Assembly (NCBI GenBank): GCA_046351595.1
Contig: JAXLYE010000001.1
Coordinates: forward strand, 1,989,749 to 2,053,748
From: JAXLYE01 sp046351595
GTDB taxonomy: Bacteria; Myxococcota_A; Polyangia; Palsa-1104; JAEUJZ01
Reading direction: 5' to 3'
Length of the DNA stretch: 64,000 nucleotides
The position numbers and the translations under genes were made by a program. This document shows positions 10,400 through 21,111 of the stretch, in pieces. The notes below the pieces were generated by a model. That model saw only the letters and a program-made list of their open reading frames with translations, was not told the DNA's origin and did no database searches. The first letter of the stretch is position 1. Every line of letters starts with the position of its first letter.

Positions 10400-12952
10400 A
10401 TGCCAAGACTGCATCCCGAGGCGCCCGATCTCGCGGTGAGCCCGGACGGAGCCTGGGCCGCGGAGCTCGGCAACGGCATCCTGCGGCTCTACGGGCTCAG
10501 CGAGCCCAGCGACGGCGCCGAGTCCCGCCTCGATCCGGTCGCCGAGGTCGAGCGCGTGGCCCACCCCGGCCGCGTCGTCTTCCTGCGGCCGGACCGCCTG
10601 CTGCACCTCTACATCGCGCCGCCCGACGGGGACGGCGACGAGGGCGGCTCGATCCTCGCCGAGATGCTGACCGTGCCGACGCTGGCGAGCAGCGGCCGCA
10701 GCGTCCGCGCGCAGGGGGCGCAGCGCATCCTCGGGGCCGGTGCGGGCGGCGCGGTGGTGGCGCCGCAGGGCCCGGGCGCCGACATCATCGCGCCGCGCGG
10801 CAACGACCTGATCGTCCACCGCACCTTCACGCGCAGCGAGGTGCTCTCGGCGGTGCCGACCCCGGATCAGCGCTTCCTGCTGGAGCAGCGGACCGGCTTC
10901 GAGCTGTGGGACCCGCAGACGCGGCGCGCCCTGGCCCGCCTGGTCCTGGGCACGCGCCAGCCGCCGGCGCAGCTCGGCTTCATCCAGGGCGGGCGCATGC
11001 TCTGGTCGCTGACGACGATGCAGCCGCTGCACCTGGAGCTGTTCCGCGCCTCCGACGGGCGCCGCCTGTTCGAGATGGAGCAGGCGGGGCGCGCGCGCGA
11101 GGCCGAGTCGGGCACCAACCGCCTCGTCGTCGCGTACGAAGAGGCGGGCGTGCTCGGCTTCCTCGACCTCGACCTGGGGGCGCGCGAGCTGCGGCGCATC
11201 GCGATGCCGGCGGAGGTCGGCGCGGCGCTCGGGTTCGCGGTGGTGCCGGGCAGCGCGCCGGCGATCTTGGTGCGGCTCGACGAGGACACGGCGCCGCTGC
11301 TGCGCCTGCCGCTGGTGCCGATCGCACAGGGACGCGACGAGCGCACGGCGCCGGCCCGGCCGCGCCCGGATCGACCCGAGCGGTCGCCCGGCCCGGCGCC
11401 GATAGAGCGCGCGCCCTCGGGCAGCTCGCCGCGCCCGCTCTCGCGCCTGCTCCGCAGCGAGCCGCCGCCCGCGCCGCCGCCGCCGCCGGCCTCGCCGACG
11501 CGGGCGCTGCGTGACGCGCGCCCCGAGTCGCAGCTGATCCGCCGCGCACCGCCGACCGGGAGCACGCCCCCCGAGGAGCTGCGCGCGCCGCCGCGGCGCA
11601 CGGTGCGGCCGCCGACCGAGCTGCGCCCCTCGACGCCGGTGGCGCTGGCCGACGACGATCTCGATGCGCTCGACGGCGGGGCCGAGCCGCCGCTGTTCGC
11701 GTTCGGCGCAGGCGCCAGCGCGGGCGGCCTGGCCGGCGACGACGAGACGCGCCCCCGGCAGGAGCTCGGCGAGCCCGCCCCGCTCGGGCGCACCGTCGAG
11801 CCGGTCGGCCGCGGCCTCGACCCGCGCGGCACCCCGGCGGTGTGGCTGTGGGAGCTCTCGCGCTGGACGCAGCAGAGCCTGGCCGGCGAGGTCAGCCCGC
11901 CGCCCGAGGGCGGGCCGCTGCAGCAGCTCGGCGCCCGGCTGCGCCTGTCGGTGCCGGCGATGCGCGCGCTCGGCCTGCTGCTCGGGGTGCGGAGCCTGCT
12001 CGGCCGCGAGCCGGACGGGCTGTCGCCAGTGGAGGTCGCGGAGTTCCTCGGCGGGCTGCACGACGAGCCGAGCGTGCTCGCCGAGCTCCTGCCAGGGGCG
12101 CCGCTGCGCGCGCTCGGCCTGGTCCGCCGTCGCTCGCGCCGCGAGCCGGGGCGGCTGGTGATCGCCGCCGACGTCGCCGCGGTGCTGCTCGGCGCGCCCT
12201 GCCGCGACGCGGCCCCGGGCCTGCGCCGCGAGACGCTGCCGATCGGCCTGCACCTGTGGCCGCGGCCCTGCCCGCGCAACCCCGCGCACCTGTGCGGCCA
12301 GTCGTTCGTGCGCGTCGACGGGCTGCGCGTGGGCGCGCCGCTCGGGGCGCTGCGCTCGGCGCTGCGGCGCGCGCTCTTGCACGACATCGCGGTGGTGGTC
12401 GACGGGCTGCCGGGGCTGTCGTTCACGAGCCCGCACGCCGACGCGGCGCTGCTCGAGCTGCGGCTCCTGCTCCAGGCGCCGACGGTGCCGGTGGTGCTGT
12501 GCGCGCCGCCCGAGGCCGCCGCGGCGCTGGGCCTGCTGGCGCGCCAGCTGCCCGAGGCGCTGGCCGCCGGCTCGGCGGATCCGGGCGCGCCGCTGCTGCC
12601 GAGCGCGCCGCTGCCCTCGGGCACGGCGTGGCGCCCGCCGGTGAACCCGGTGCCGCCGGTCAGCCTGGAGGGCGGCCGGCGCGGGCTCCTGGAGCCGACC
12701 CCGACGGCCGATCGCCGGGCCGGCGTCCTCGTCGAAGAGAGCGCCGAGCCGGCGGCGGTCGCGCGCGCGGCGTACCTGGCGGCGCGAGACGGCGCGGTGC
12801 TGGTCCTGCCGACGGGCTGGCTGCTGGCGCACGCGGCGCTGGTGGCGCAGTGGCTGCGGCAGCTGCCCGTGCTCATCACCGCGACGCCGCCGATCGCCGG
12901 CAGCCCGACGGAGTGGCCCAAGCCGCTGGCGCCGTTCGTGCGCGCGACCTGA
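10400..12952 (+). CDS. Large protein of unknown function with propeller-like N-terminus
   Basis: I do not recognise this 850-residue protein. Residues about 1-310 resemble WD40/beta-propeller blades (VSPDGAWAAELGNGILRLYGL, TPDQRFLLEQRTGFELWD, RLVVAYEEAGVLGFLDLDLG). Residues about 310-440 are a Pro/Arg-rich linker. The C-terminal 400 residues are an Ala/Leu-rich alpha/beta region with no motif that I can name. There is no signal peptide or membrane segment, so it is probably cytosolic. The ATG was chosen because the region upstream is antisense to asnB and its promoter. A divergent promoter region of 252 bases is shared with asnB. Confidence 0.6.
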   Translation: MPRLHPEAPDLAVSPDGAWAAELGNGILRLYGLSEPSDGAESRLDPVAEVERVAHPGRVVFLRPDRLLHLYIAPPDGDGDEGGSILAEMLTVPTLASSGRSVRAQGAQRILGAGAGGAVVAPQGPGADIIAPRGNDLIVHRTFTRSEVLSAVPTPDQRFLLEQRTGFELWDPQTRRALARLVLGTRQPPAQLGFIQGGRMLWSLTTMQPLHLELFRASDGRRLFEMEQAGRAREAESGTNRLVVAYEEAGVLGFLDLDLGARELRRIAMPAEVGAALGFAVVPGSAPAILVRLDEDTAPLLRLPLVPIAQGRDERTAPARPRPDRPERSPGPAPIERAPSGSSPRPLSRLLRSEPPPAPPPPPASPTRALRDARPESQLIRRAPPTGSTPPEELRAPPRRTVRPPTELRPSTPVALADDDLDALDGGAEPPLFAFGAGASAGGLAGDDETRPRQELGEPAPLGRTVEPVGRGLDPRGTPAVWLWELSRWTQQSLAGEVSPPPEGGPLQQLGARLRLSVPAMRALGLLLGVRSLLGREPDGLSPVEVAEFLGGLHDEPSVLAELLPGAPLRALGLVRRRSRREPGRLVIAADVAAVLLGAPCRDAAPGLRRETLPIGLHLWPRPCPRNPAHLCGQSFVRVDGLRVGAPLGALRSALRRALLHDIAVVVDGLPGLSFTSPHADAALLELRLLLQAPTVPVVLCAPPEAAAALGLLARQLPEALAAGSADPGAPLLPSAPLPSGTAWRPPVNPVPPVSLEGGRRGLLEPTPTADRRAGVLVEESAEPAAVARAAYLAARDGAVLVLPTGWLLAHAALVAQWLRQLPVLITATPPIAGSPTEWPKPLAPFVRAT

Positions 12953-12983
12953 TCGCCCCGGGCCCTAAGCCGCGCGGGCGCGA

Positions 12984-13013
12984 CGGTGCGGCGGGCGCAC
13001 CGGGCGCGGTGCG
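12984..13013. terminator. Hairpin between convergent genes
   Basis: CGGTGCG (12984-12990) can pair with CGCACCG (12996-13002), or the second arm can pair with GGTGCG at 13008-13013. These are alternative G/C-rich hairpins without a T-run between two convergent stop codons. They may act as a bidirectional transcription barrier. Confidence 0.35.
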
Positions 13014-13034
13014 GGCCGGTGCGGTGCGGTGCGG

Positions 13035-13361
13035 CTAGGGACTCTGCGTCGGGGGCTCGACGGCGGGCGGGTTGTCGCTGGGCAGCGAGCCGGCCTCGGG
13101 GCGGATGGTCTCGGGGTTGCCGATGCGCTCGCAGAACTCGCCGTAGTCGCCGGTGCAGCGGTAGTGCGCGCGGCGGTTGCAGCCCTCGGCCCGAAAGAAC
13201 ATCTTCTGGCTCTGATCAGGCTGCGAGATCTTGATCTGCTCCTTGGGGCACAGGAACTCGCCGTTGAAGCGCTCGACGACGGTGTTCTGGCGCAGGAAGC
13301 AGCCGGAGAGCAGCGCCGGCAGCAGGAACACACAAGAGAGGTAGTGTGTCTTGAATAACAT
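13035..13361 (-). CDS. Small Cys-containing lipoprotein
   Basis: This 108-residue protein has a lipoprotein signal peptide ending LLSGC, with Cys21 as the lipidation site. The mature part has four further Cys (LCPKE, GCNRR, YRCTG, EFCER), which could form two disulfides, and a Pro/Glu-rich tail. I cannot assign a family or function. The 5' end lies in the most A/T-rich stretch nearby, with no clear ribosome site before the ATG. Confidence 0.65.
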   Translation of the reverse strand: MLFKTHYLSCVFLLPALLSGCFLRQNTVVERFNGEFLCPKEQIKISQPDQSQKMFFRAEGCNRRAHYRCTGDYGEFCERIGNPETIRPEAGSLPSDNPPAVEPPTQSP

Positions 13362-13423
13362 TATTAAATCGTACCGAAAAACGCCCCCGACGCGCTACCC
13401 CTTCGCGCGGGTGATCGCTCGAG

Positions 13424-13435
13424 ATCCGCGCGGAT
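13424..13435. promoter_or_regulatory. Perfect palindrome upstream of lipoprotein gene
   Basis: ATCCGCGCGGAT reads the same on both strands. It sits between the end of the GTPase gene and the start of the small lipoprotein gene. It could be an operator or part of a terminator. There is no other evidence for either. Confidence 0.3.
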
Positions 13436-13503
13436 GAACACCGGGTGAACGCGGCGCGGACACCGGCCGCCTGCGGACGTGTCGGACCCGCAGCTGCGCC
13501 CGG

Positions 13504-15105
13504 TCAGGCGCGCGCCAGGTTCGTCTCTTTGCGCAGGATCGCGTCGAGCAGGAAGAACAGCGCGAACAGGCCGTCCTCCTGCGTGCTCTTGCCGGCCTCG
13601 GCGTCCTGCACGGCCTGGCGGAAGCGCAGGTAGCGCTCGACGGGCAGGCCCAGCACCAGGCCGCGCCAGGCCGGGCCCTCGTCGGGCTCGCGGGTGGCGT
13701 CGGCGGCGGTCAGGGCGTAGAAGATGCCGGCCGCGCGCCGCACCGCCGGGGTGAACTGGCCCGCCCACAGCAGGCGCTCGACGTCCTGCAGCTGCGTGCG
13801 CAGCGAACCCGGCGGCAGCAGCTGGCACATGAAGACCTCGCGCTGCGACAGGTCCAGGCGCGAGCTCGTGCCCGCGGGCGTCAGCAGCGGCCGGCTCGGC
13901 CGCGAGCTGCGCGAGACCGGCACCGTCTGCGGCGAGCGGCCGGACGCCAGCTCCGAGGCGCGGTCGCCTGCCCGCTCGCTCGCCCGGTCGATCCCTCGTT
14001 CGGGCCCGCGGTCGGGCGCCCGATCTCCCAAGGGCTGCTCGAGCATCGGCGCGGCGCTCGGCTCGGTGCGCGCGCGCGTCGGGATCGGGCGGCTGAGCAG
14101 CGGCTCGTCCTGCGGCTGCACGTCCTGGCGGATCGGCAGGACGTGCATGGGCACGGTCGGCTCGACCTGCTGCTCGTGCGCCGAGGCGGGCGGCGAGGGA
14201 ACGATGCTGACCAGCGACGGGCCGGACTGGCTCGCCGGGCCGCTCGGTGAGCTCGCCGGCGACGGCTGGCTCGGCTCGAGCACGGCCTGACCATCGCTCG
14301 GGAAGCGCGAGGCGAGCACGCGCAGCGCCTGCTGCACCTCGTGCGTCGCCAGCATGCGGCGGCTGGTGACGACGTCGCCGGCCAGCCCCGGGTCCGGGCG
14401 GCCGCTGATGCCCGAGCCGAGCAGGTCCGGCCGCCGCCGCAGCACCACCTCGAGCGCCTGCGCCGCCAGCTTGCGGAAGGCCTCGGACACCCCCTGCCCC
14501 GTCGAGGCGACCATGGGGAAGCTGGCCGACTGCGAGATGTTCAGGCCGGCCTCGAGCTCGCCGATGGACAGCACGTCCGCGGCGTCGCGCTTGTTCCAGC
14601 CGAGCACCAGGGCCACGTCGGACAGGCGCAGGTTGAGGTCGAGCAGGCAGTTGCGCAGCTCCTCCAGCGCCTGGATGTTGTCGCGCTCGCGGCCGCGCCG
14701 GCTGTCTGCGATGAAGAGCACACCGTCGGCACCGGCCAGAAGGGCGCGCCGCGTCGCCTCGTTCTGGACGCTGCCGTTGGCGGCGTAGACCTGCATGTGG
14801 ATGGAGGCGCCGAGCAGGCGGGCGGGCGGGGACGGGAAGCAGTCGAAGAACAGCGTGCGATCGGCGCCGGTGTTCACTCCGACGAGCTGTCCGCGGATGT
14901 CAGGGCGCAGCGCGCGGTGCAAGTAGCCGAGCGCCGTCGTCTTTCCGGCCGAAGCGGGTCCGTAAAAGACCAGCTTCATATGGACCTCGCGCGTCTGTGA
15001 GTAAGCCTGCGCCACAGCTTCAAAATCTATCACAAGTGCAGAAGGGCGATTGCTGCTTTTCAAACCCTCGTAAGCCGACGCGTTTTGTGACGGTCGGGCC
15101 GCCAT
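13504..15105 (-). CDS. MglA-like small GTPase with C-terminal extension
   Basis: Residues about 25-240 of this 533-residue protein form a Ras/Arf-like GTPase of the MglA type: KLVFYGPASAGKTT with the P-loop at 49-57, DRTLFFDCFP, and NKRD for guanine specificity. MglA proteins control polarity and gliding in myxobacteria. Unlike the 195-residue MglA, this one carries a long Pro/Ser/Arg linker (about 260-425) and a C-terminal helical domain of about 110 residues (QREVFMCQLLPPG to RKETNLARA). The start is uncertain: ATG 15105, GTG 15033 or ATG 14979. The REVHMKLVFYG segment aligns with the MglA N-terminus, which argues against 14979. A switch protein with its own effector or targeting domain is inferred. 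Confidence 0.75.
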   Translation of the reverse strand: MAARPSQNASAYEGLKSSNRPSALVIDFEAVAQAYSQTREVHMKLVFYGPASAGKTTALGYLHRALRPDIRGQLVGVNTGADRTLFFDCFPSPPARLLGASIHMQVYAANGSVQNEATRRALLAGADGVLFIADSRRGRERDNIQALEELRNCLLDLNLRLSDVALVLGWNKRDAADVLSIGELEAGLNISQSASFPMVASTGQGVSEAFRKLAAQALEVVLRRRPDLLGSGISGRPDPGLAGDVVTSRRMLATHEVQQALRVLASRFPSDGQAVLEPSQPSPASSPSGPASQSGPSLVSIVPSPPASAHEQQVEPTVPMHVLPIRQDVQPQDEPLLSRPIPTRARTEPSAAPMLEQPLGDRAPDRGPERGIDRASERAGDRASELASGRSPQTVPVSRSSRPSRPLLTPAGTSSRLDLSQREVFMCQLLPPGSLRTQLQDVERLLWAGQFTPAVRRAAGIFYALTAADATREPDEGPAWRGLVLGLPVERYLRFRQAVQDAEAGKSTQEDGLFALFFLLDAILRKETNLARA

Positions 15106-15477
15106 CCCGGGCCGCAGCGGCGGCCGTTTGAGCCGCGCCAGGTCACGCGGACCGGCCCCGGCGACCGGCCGCGCGCTCGCCGCTGCTGCCGCTGTACCGT
15201 CGCTCTTGGCCGGCGGCCGGCGGCCGGGGTGGGCGCGGACGGCGGCGGTCGGGCGGCGCACCGGGCCGATGCGCTGCGCTGACGCAACGGGTCATGAGCA
15301 GCGGGTCCTGCGCAGCGGGCAGGCAACGGACCGGACATCTGCAGTGTTCCAACACAGTCACCCACACAGGCGCAGTGAGTCGCTCTGCAGAGGCGGTGTG
15401 GACTCATATGTAGATAAACAAAAGGGAAATCTAGCTATCTATAGATCACGCCTCGGCGGGCCCGTCATAATGATCTC
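15106..15477. other. Divergent intergenic region with A/T-rich segment
   Basis: No gene is supported here. Bases 15405-15475 are far richer in A/T than the rest of the window and contain the palindrome ATCTATAGAT at 15437-15446. This is a likely promoter or operator zone for the secreted protein gene starting at 15478. The part next to 15106 should hold the GTPase promoter. Confidence 0.5.
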
Positions 15478-16347
15478 GTGACCACCCTACGACGCCGCTC
15501 CTCTGCACTCGCGCTGGGGCTGCTGCTGCTGTCGGCAGCTGCGCCGTCCGCCGCGTCACCGCCGGGCGGGATGCCGCCGGGCCAGGCCAAGAAGCTCGCC
15601 CGCTTCCTCGGTGCCCACCCGCTCGCGGCGCCGCGCAGCGGCTACTGCTATATCGACACGCCGCACACCCACGACTATGCCCCGGACCGCCCGGTCCTGT
15701 ACCAGGAGGCCGGCGACGGCTACGTCTTCACCGGCGACCCGGTGCCGTTCGGCTACGACGGCGACAAGACCGTCTATTACGGCCACCACCCGGTGCCGAC
15801 CTCCGTCGAGCTCGGGCCGGGCAGCCAGCCGGTGTTCTGCTTCATCAAGGGGCCGCACTACCACGGCTACCGCCCGCCCGAGCCGGACGGCTACAAGACC
15901 CGCGACAACGTCGTCTTCTACGTCGGCCCGGTGCCGCCCGAGGTCGCGCGCATGCGGCCGCAGCAGGAGCGCCTGCTCGAGGTCGAGTACCGCCCCTACC
16001 TGGCGCAGCGGCCGCAGGTCGTGGTGACGCCGCCGCCCGAGTGGCAGGGCCCGGTCTGGGTGGCGCCGCCGCCTCAGACCGTGGTCGTGGCCGCGCCGGC
16101 TCCGGTGGTGCCGGTAGTGGCCTCGGCACCGACGACGGTGGTGGTCGAGCAGCCGCGGCCCGCGGTGGTCGTCGCGCCCGCGGCACCGCCGACCGTGGTC
16201 GTCGCGCCGCCCGTGCCGGCGGTGATCGTCGCGCCGCCCGGCCCGCCCGCGGTGATCATCGCGCCGCACCACCCGGCGGTGATCGTCGGGCCCGGTCGCG
16301 GCCACCCCGGCAAGCACAAGGGCTGGTTCAAGCACGGCAGGTGGTAG
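15478..16347 (+). CDS. Secreted Val/Pro-rich protein of unknown function
   Basis: This 289-residue protein begins at GTG with a classic signal peptide (RRRSSALALGLLLLSAAAPSAAS). The mature N-terminal half has paired motifs rich in His and Tyr: IDTPHTHDYAPDRPVLYQ and FIKGPHYHGYRPPEPDGYK, which look like two copies of one unit and might bind metal. The C-terminal half is a run of PTVVVAP/PAVIVAP repeats ending in a basic HKGWFKHGRW. I recognise the pattern as a secreted myxobacterial-type protein but know of no function. It has its own A/T-rich promoter region. Confidence 0.7.
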   Translation: MTTLRRRSSALALGLLLLSAAAPSAASPPGGMPPGQAKKLARFLGAHPLAAPRSGYCYIDTPHTHDYAPDRPVLYQEAGDGYVFTGDPVPFGYDGDKTVYYGHHPVPTSVELGPGSQPVFCFIKGPHYHGYRPPEPDGYKTRDNVVFYVGPVPPEVARMRPQQERLLEVEYRPYLAQRPQVVVTPPPEWQGPVWVAPPPQTVVVAAPAPVVPVVASAPTTVVVEQPRPAVVVAPAAPPTVVVAPPVPAVIVAPPGPPAVIIAPHHPAVIVGPGRGHPGKHKGWFKHGRW

Positions 16348-16375
16348 CCCTCGGCCCGCTCGTATCCATAACCAG

Positions 16376-16397
16376 CAAGAACCTGGCAAGAACCTGG
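16376..16397 (+). repeat. 11-bp tandem duplication over a ribosome binding site
   Basis: CAAGAACCTGG occurs twice head to tail. The GG of the second copy belongs to the GGAG at 16396-16399, nine bases before ATG 16409. This spacing favours 16409 over the ATG at 16400 as the start of the lipoprotein gene. Confidence 0.55.
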
Positions 16398-16408
16398 AGA
16401 TGCCTCTG

Positions 16409-16861
16409 ATGCGGACTGCTCCCCAAGGAACGGTGACTGCTCTTCCTGCGCCTCGTACCCGCCGGATCGCGGGCCTGCTGCTCGTGACCGGCCTGCTCGG
16501 CGGGCTCGGCCTCGTCGCCGGCTGCGGCAAGAAGGGGATCGCCCCCGAGCTGCAGGTGCTCAAGGACGCCGGCCGCAACGTCTCGGCGTTCAGCGACACC
16601 GACGCTACGGCCCTGCGCGCCAAGCGCTGCCAGGCCGGCACCATCGACGGCGTGCAGGCGCTGCTCTGCGAGTACGGCAGCAGCGACGAGGCGGCGCAGG
16701 GCCTGCAGGCGGCGCAGGCGTGGGTCTCGGAGGCGCCGACCGGGCTGGCGCTGCAGCGCGAGATCCTGGTGCTGGGCCTGGCCGATCGCAGCAACGCCGA
16801 CCCGACGGGCAAGGCCATCGACGCGATCACCAAGGTCTTCCGCCGCACCGGCCGCAAGTAG
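16409..16861 (+). CDS. Small lipoprotein of unknown function
   Basis: This 150-residue protein has a lipoprotein signal ending LVAGC (Cys39 from this start), so it is membrane-anchored in the periplasm. The mature part has two Cys (KRCQAG, LLCEYG) that could pair, and helices rich in Ala and Gln. No family recognised. It ends 14 bases before the histidine kinase gene at 16876, so it may be co-transcribed with and modulate that sensor; this is inference from position only. Confidence 0.65.
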   Translation: MRTAPQGTVTALPAPRTRRIAGLLLVTGLLGGLGLVAGCGKKGIAPELQVLKDAGRNVSAFSDTDATALRAKRCQAGTIDGVQALLCEYGSSDEAAQGLQAAQAWVSEAPTGLALQREILVLGLADRSNADPTGKAIDAITKVFRRTGRK

Positions 16862-16875
16862 CCGCGCCGCGGTCG

Positions 16876-18557
<1,682 letters not shown>

Positions 18558-18561
<4 letters not shown>

Positions 18562-19040
18562 CCGCGGATCCGCGCCCGCGCATCCTCGTCATCGACGACG
18601 AGGCGTCGAACCTGGAGACGTTCCAGCGGGTCTTCCGGCGCGACCTGCGCATCGAGCTGTGTGCGTCGGGGCGCGAGGCGCTGAGCGTGCTGCGGCAGCG
18701 CGAGTTCGACGCCATCCTGGTCGACTACTCGATGCCGGGCATGAACGGCGCGCAGTTCCTGCAGGCCGCGGCCGAGCTGCAGCCCGAGACCGTGCGCATG
18801 ATGGTCACCGCGCACGCCGATCTCGACGAGGTGCGCGGCCTCAAGGCGAGCGGCATGGTCAACCGCACCATCATCAAGCCCTGGGACCGCGACCACCTCT
18901 TGCAGTGGATCCAGAACGCCGCGCGCATCACCTCCATGCGCCGCGCCCTGCCGCCCGAGGGCTCAGGAGCGAGCGCATCCCCGGCGGCGCCCGCCGGCAC
19001 CACCGGCCCCGGACCGGCCGGCCGGAAGCCGGGCGGCTGA
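18558..19040 (+). CDS. Response regulator receiver protein (KPW type)
   Basis: This 160-residue protein is a receiver domain with acidic pocket D13/D14, phospho-acceptor D56 in VDYSMPGMNG, T in MMVTAHAD and the conserved Lys in IIKPWDRDHL. The KPW signature is frequent in receivers joined to HD-GYP or other c-di-GMP output domains, but here only a disordered Gly/Pro/Ala tail follows, so it has no output domain of its own. It is translationally coupled to the kinase upstream (overlap GTGA). Confidence 0.85.
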
Positions 19041-19084
19041 CCTGCGCTTGCGCGACGGCGCCGGGCTCGGGCATGCTGCCCGTC

Positions 19085-20209
<1,125 letters not shown>

Positions 20210-20292
20210 ACGCGCGCCCGCCGACGGTCCGTCGCGACCCGCGCGGCACTTTTTTGCCGTCGGGCGCGGCGCCGACGCTACGCTGCGCGACC

Positions 20293-21102
20293 ATGAAACC
20301 GGCTGTCCGCTCGCACCCGCCCGCGCTCGCGCTCGCCATCCCCGACCCGGCCCGGCCGTCGGCGCTTACGGCCAAGCGCCGGCTCGAGCGCCTGTTCCTG
20401 GCCTATACGCCGCTGTGGACCGGGGCCGTCGGGCTGGTCCTGTTGACCGGCGCGTTCCGACGCTGGGCCGACGTCGGCCTGCTGCTGCTCGGGCTGGCGA
20501 TGGCGCTGCCGCTGTGGGCGCTGCCGTTCCTGCTCGAGCGAGATCGCCCGCTGCACGCCCGCTACGCGGTCAAGGCGACGCTGTTCCTGGCCGTGCTGAG
20601 CTTTGTGCAGAACTACTTCGGCGCGCCGCTGTTCTTCCGCTTCTTCGGCATGGAGTACCGCTTCAACACCACCTGGAGCGGCAACGGCTCGCCGTGGTTC
20701 CTATCGCTGATGACCGTCGCGTACTTCAGCACCTACTTCGCGATCATGCAGTCGCTGCTGCGCGCCGCCGAGCGCCGCATCGCCGCGCTCCGGCAGCCGC
20801 TCGCCCGCGGGCTGCTGCGCGCGCTCGCCTGCCTGGTGCTCGGCTACTCGATGGCGTTCCTGGAGACGCTGTTCATGGCGAACGATCTGCTGCGCGGCTA
20901 CTTCGCGTACGCGGACAAGGGCCGCATGCTGAAGCTCGGCTCGCTGTGCTACGGCACGCTTCTGGCGATGTCGCTGCCGCTGTACGCGCGCATCGACGCG
21001 GATCCCAAGCAGCCGACGCCGCTCGGCGCGGTGCTGTGGCAGGCGCTCGGCGTCAACATGCTGGTGCTGATCGCCTACGAGCTGTACGGCTGCTTCCTGT
21101 AG
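20293..21102 (+). CDS. Cycloeucalenol cycloisomerase homologue
   Basis: This 269-residue integral membrane protein matches plant cycloeucalenol cycloisomerase (about 280 residues) along its length: FLAYTPLW near 36-42, ALPFLLERDRPLHARYAVKA around 76-95, SFVQNYFGAPLFFRFFG near 103-119, then MAFLETLFMANDLLRGYF near 187-204, LKLGSLCYG, LPLYARID and a final Leu-rich helix. The plant enzyme opens the 9,19-cyclopropane ring of cycloartenol-type sterols. A few myxobacteria are known to make cycloartenol or later sterols, so this host may have such a pathway. No other sterol gene is in the window. Six to seven membrane segments are visible. No ribosome site is obvious before the ATG. Confidence 0.82.
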   Translation: MKPAVRSHPPALALAIPDPARPSALTAKRRLERLFLAYTPLWTGAVGLVLLTGAFRRWADVGLLLLGLAMALPLWALPFLLERDRPLHARYAVKATLFLAVLSFVQNYFGAPLFFRFFGMEYRFNTTWSGNGSPWFLSLMTVAYFSTYFAIMQSLLRAAERRIAALRQPLARGLLRALACLVLGYSMAFLETLFMANDLLRGYFAYADKGRMLKLGSLCYGTLLAMSLPLYARIDADPKQPTPLGAVLWQALGVNMLVLIAYELYGCFL

Positions 21103-21111
21103 GCCGCGCCG

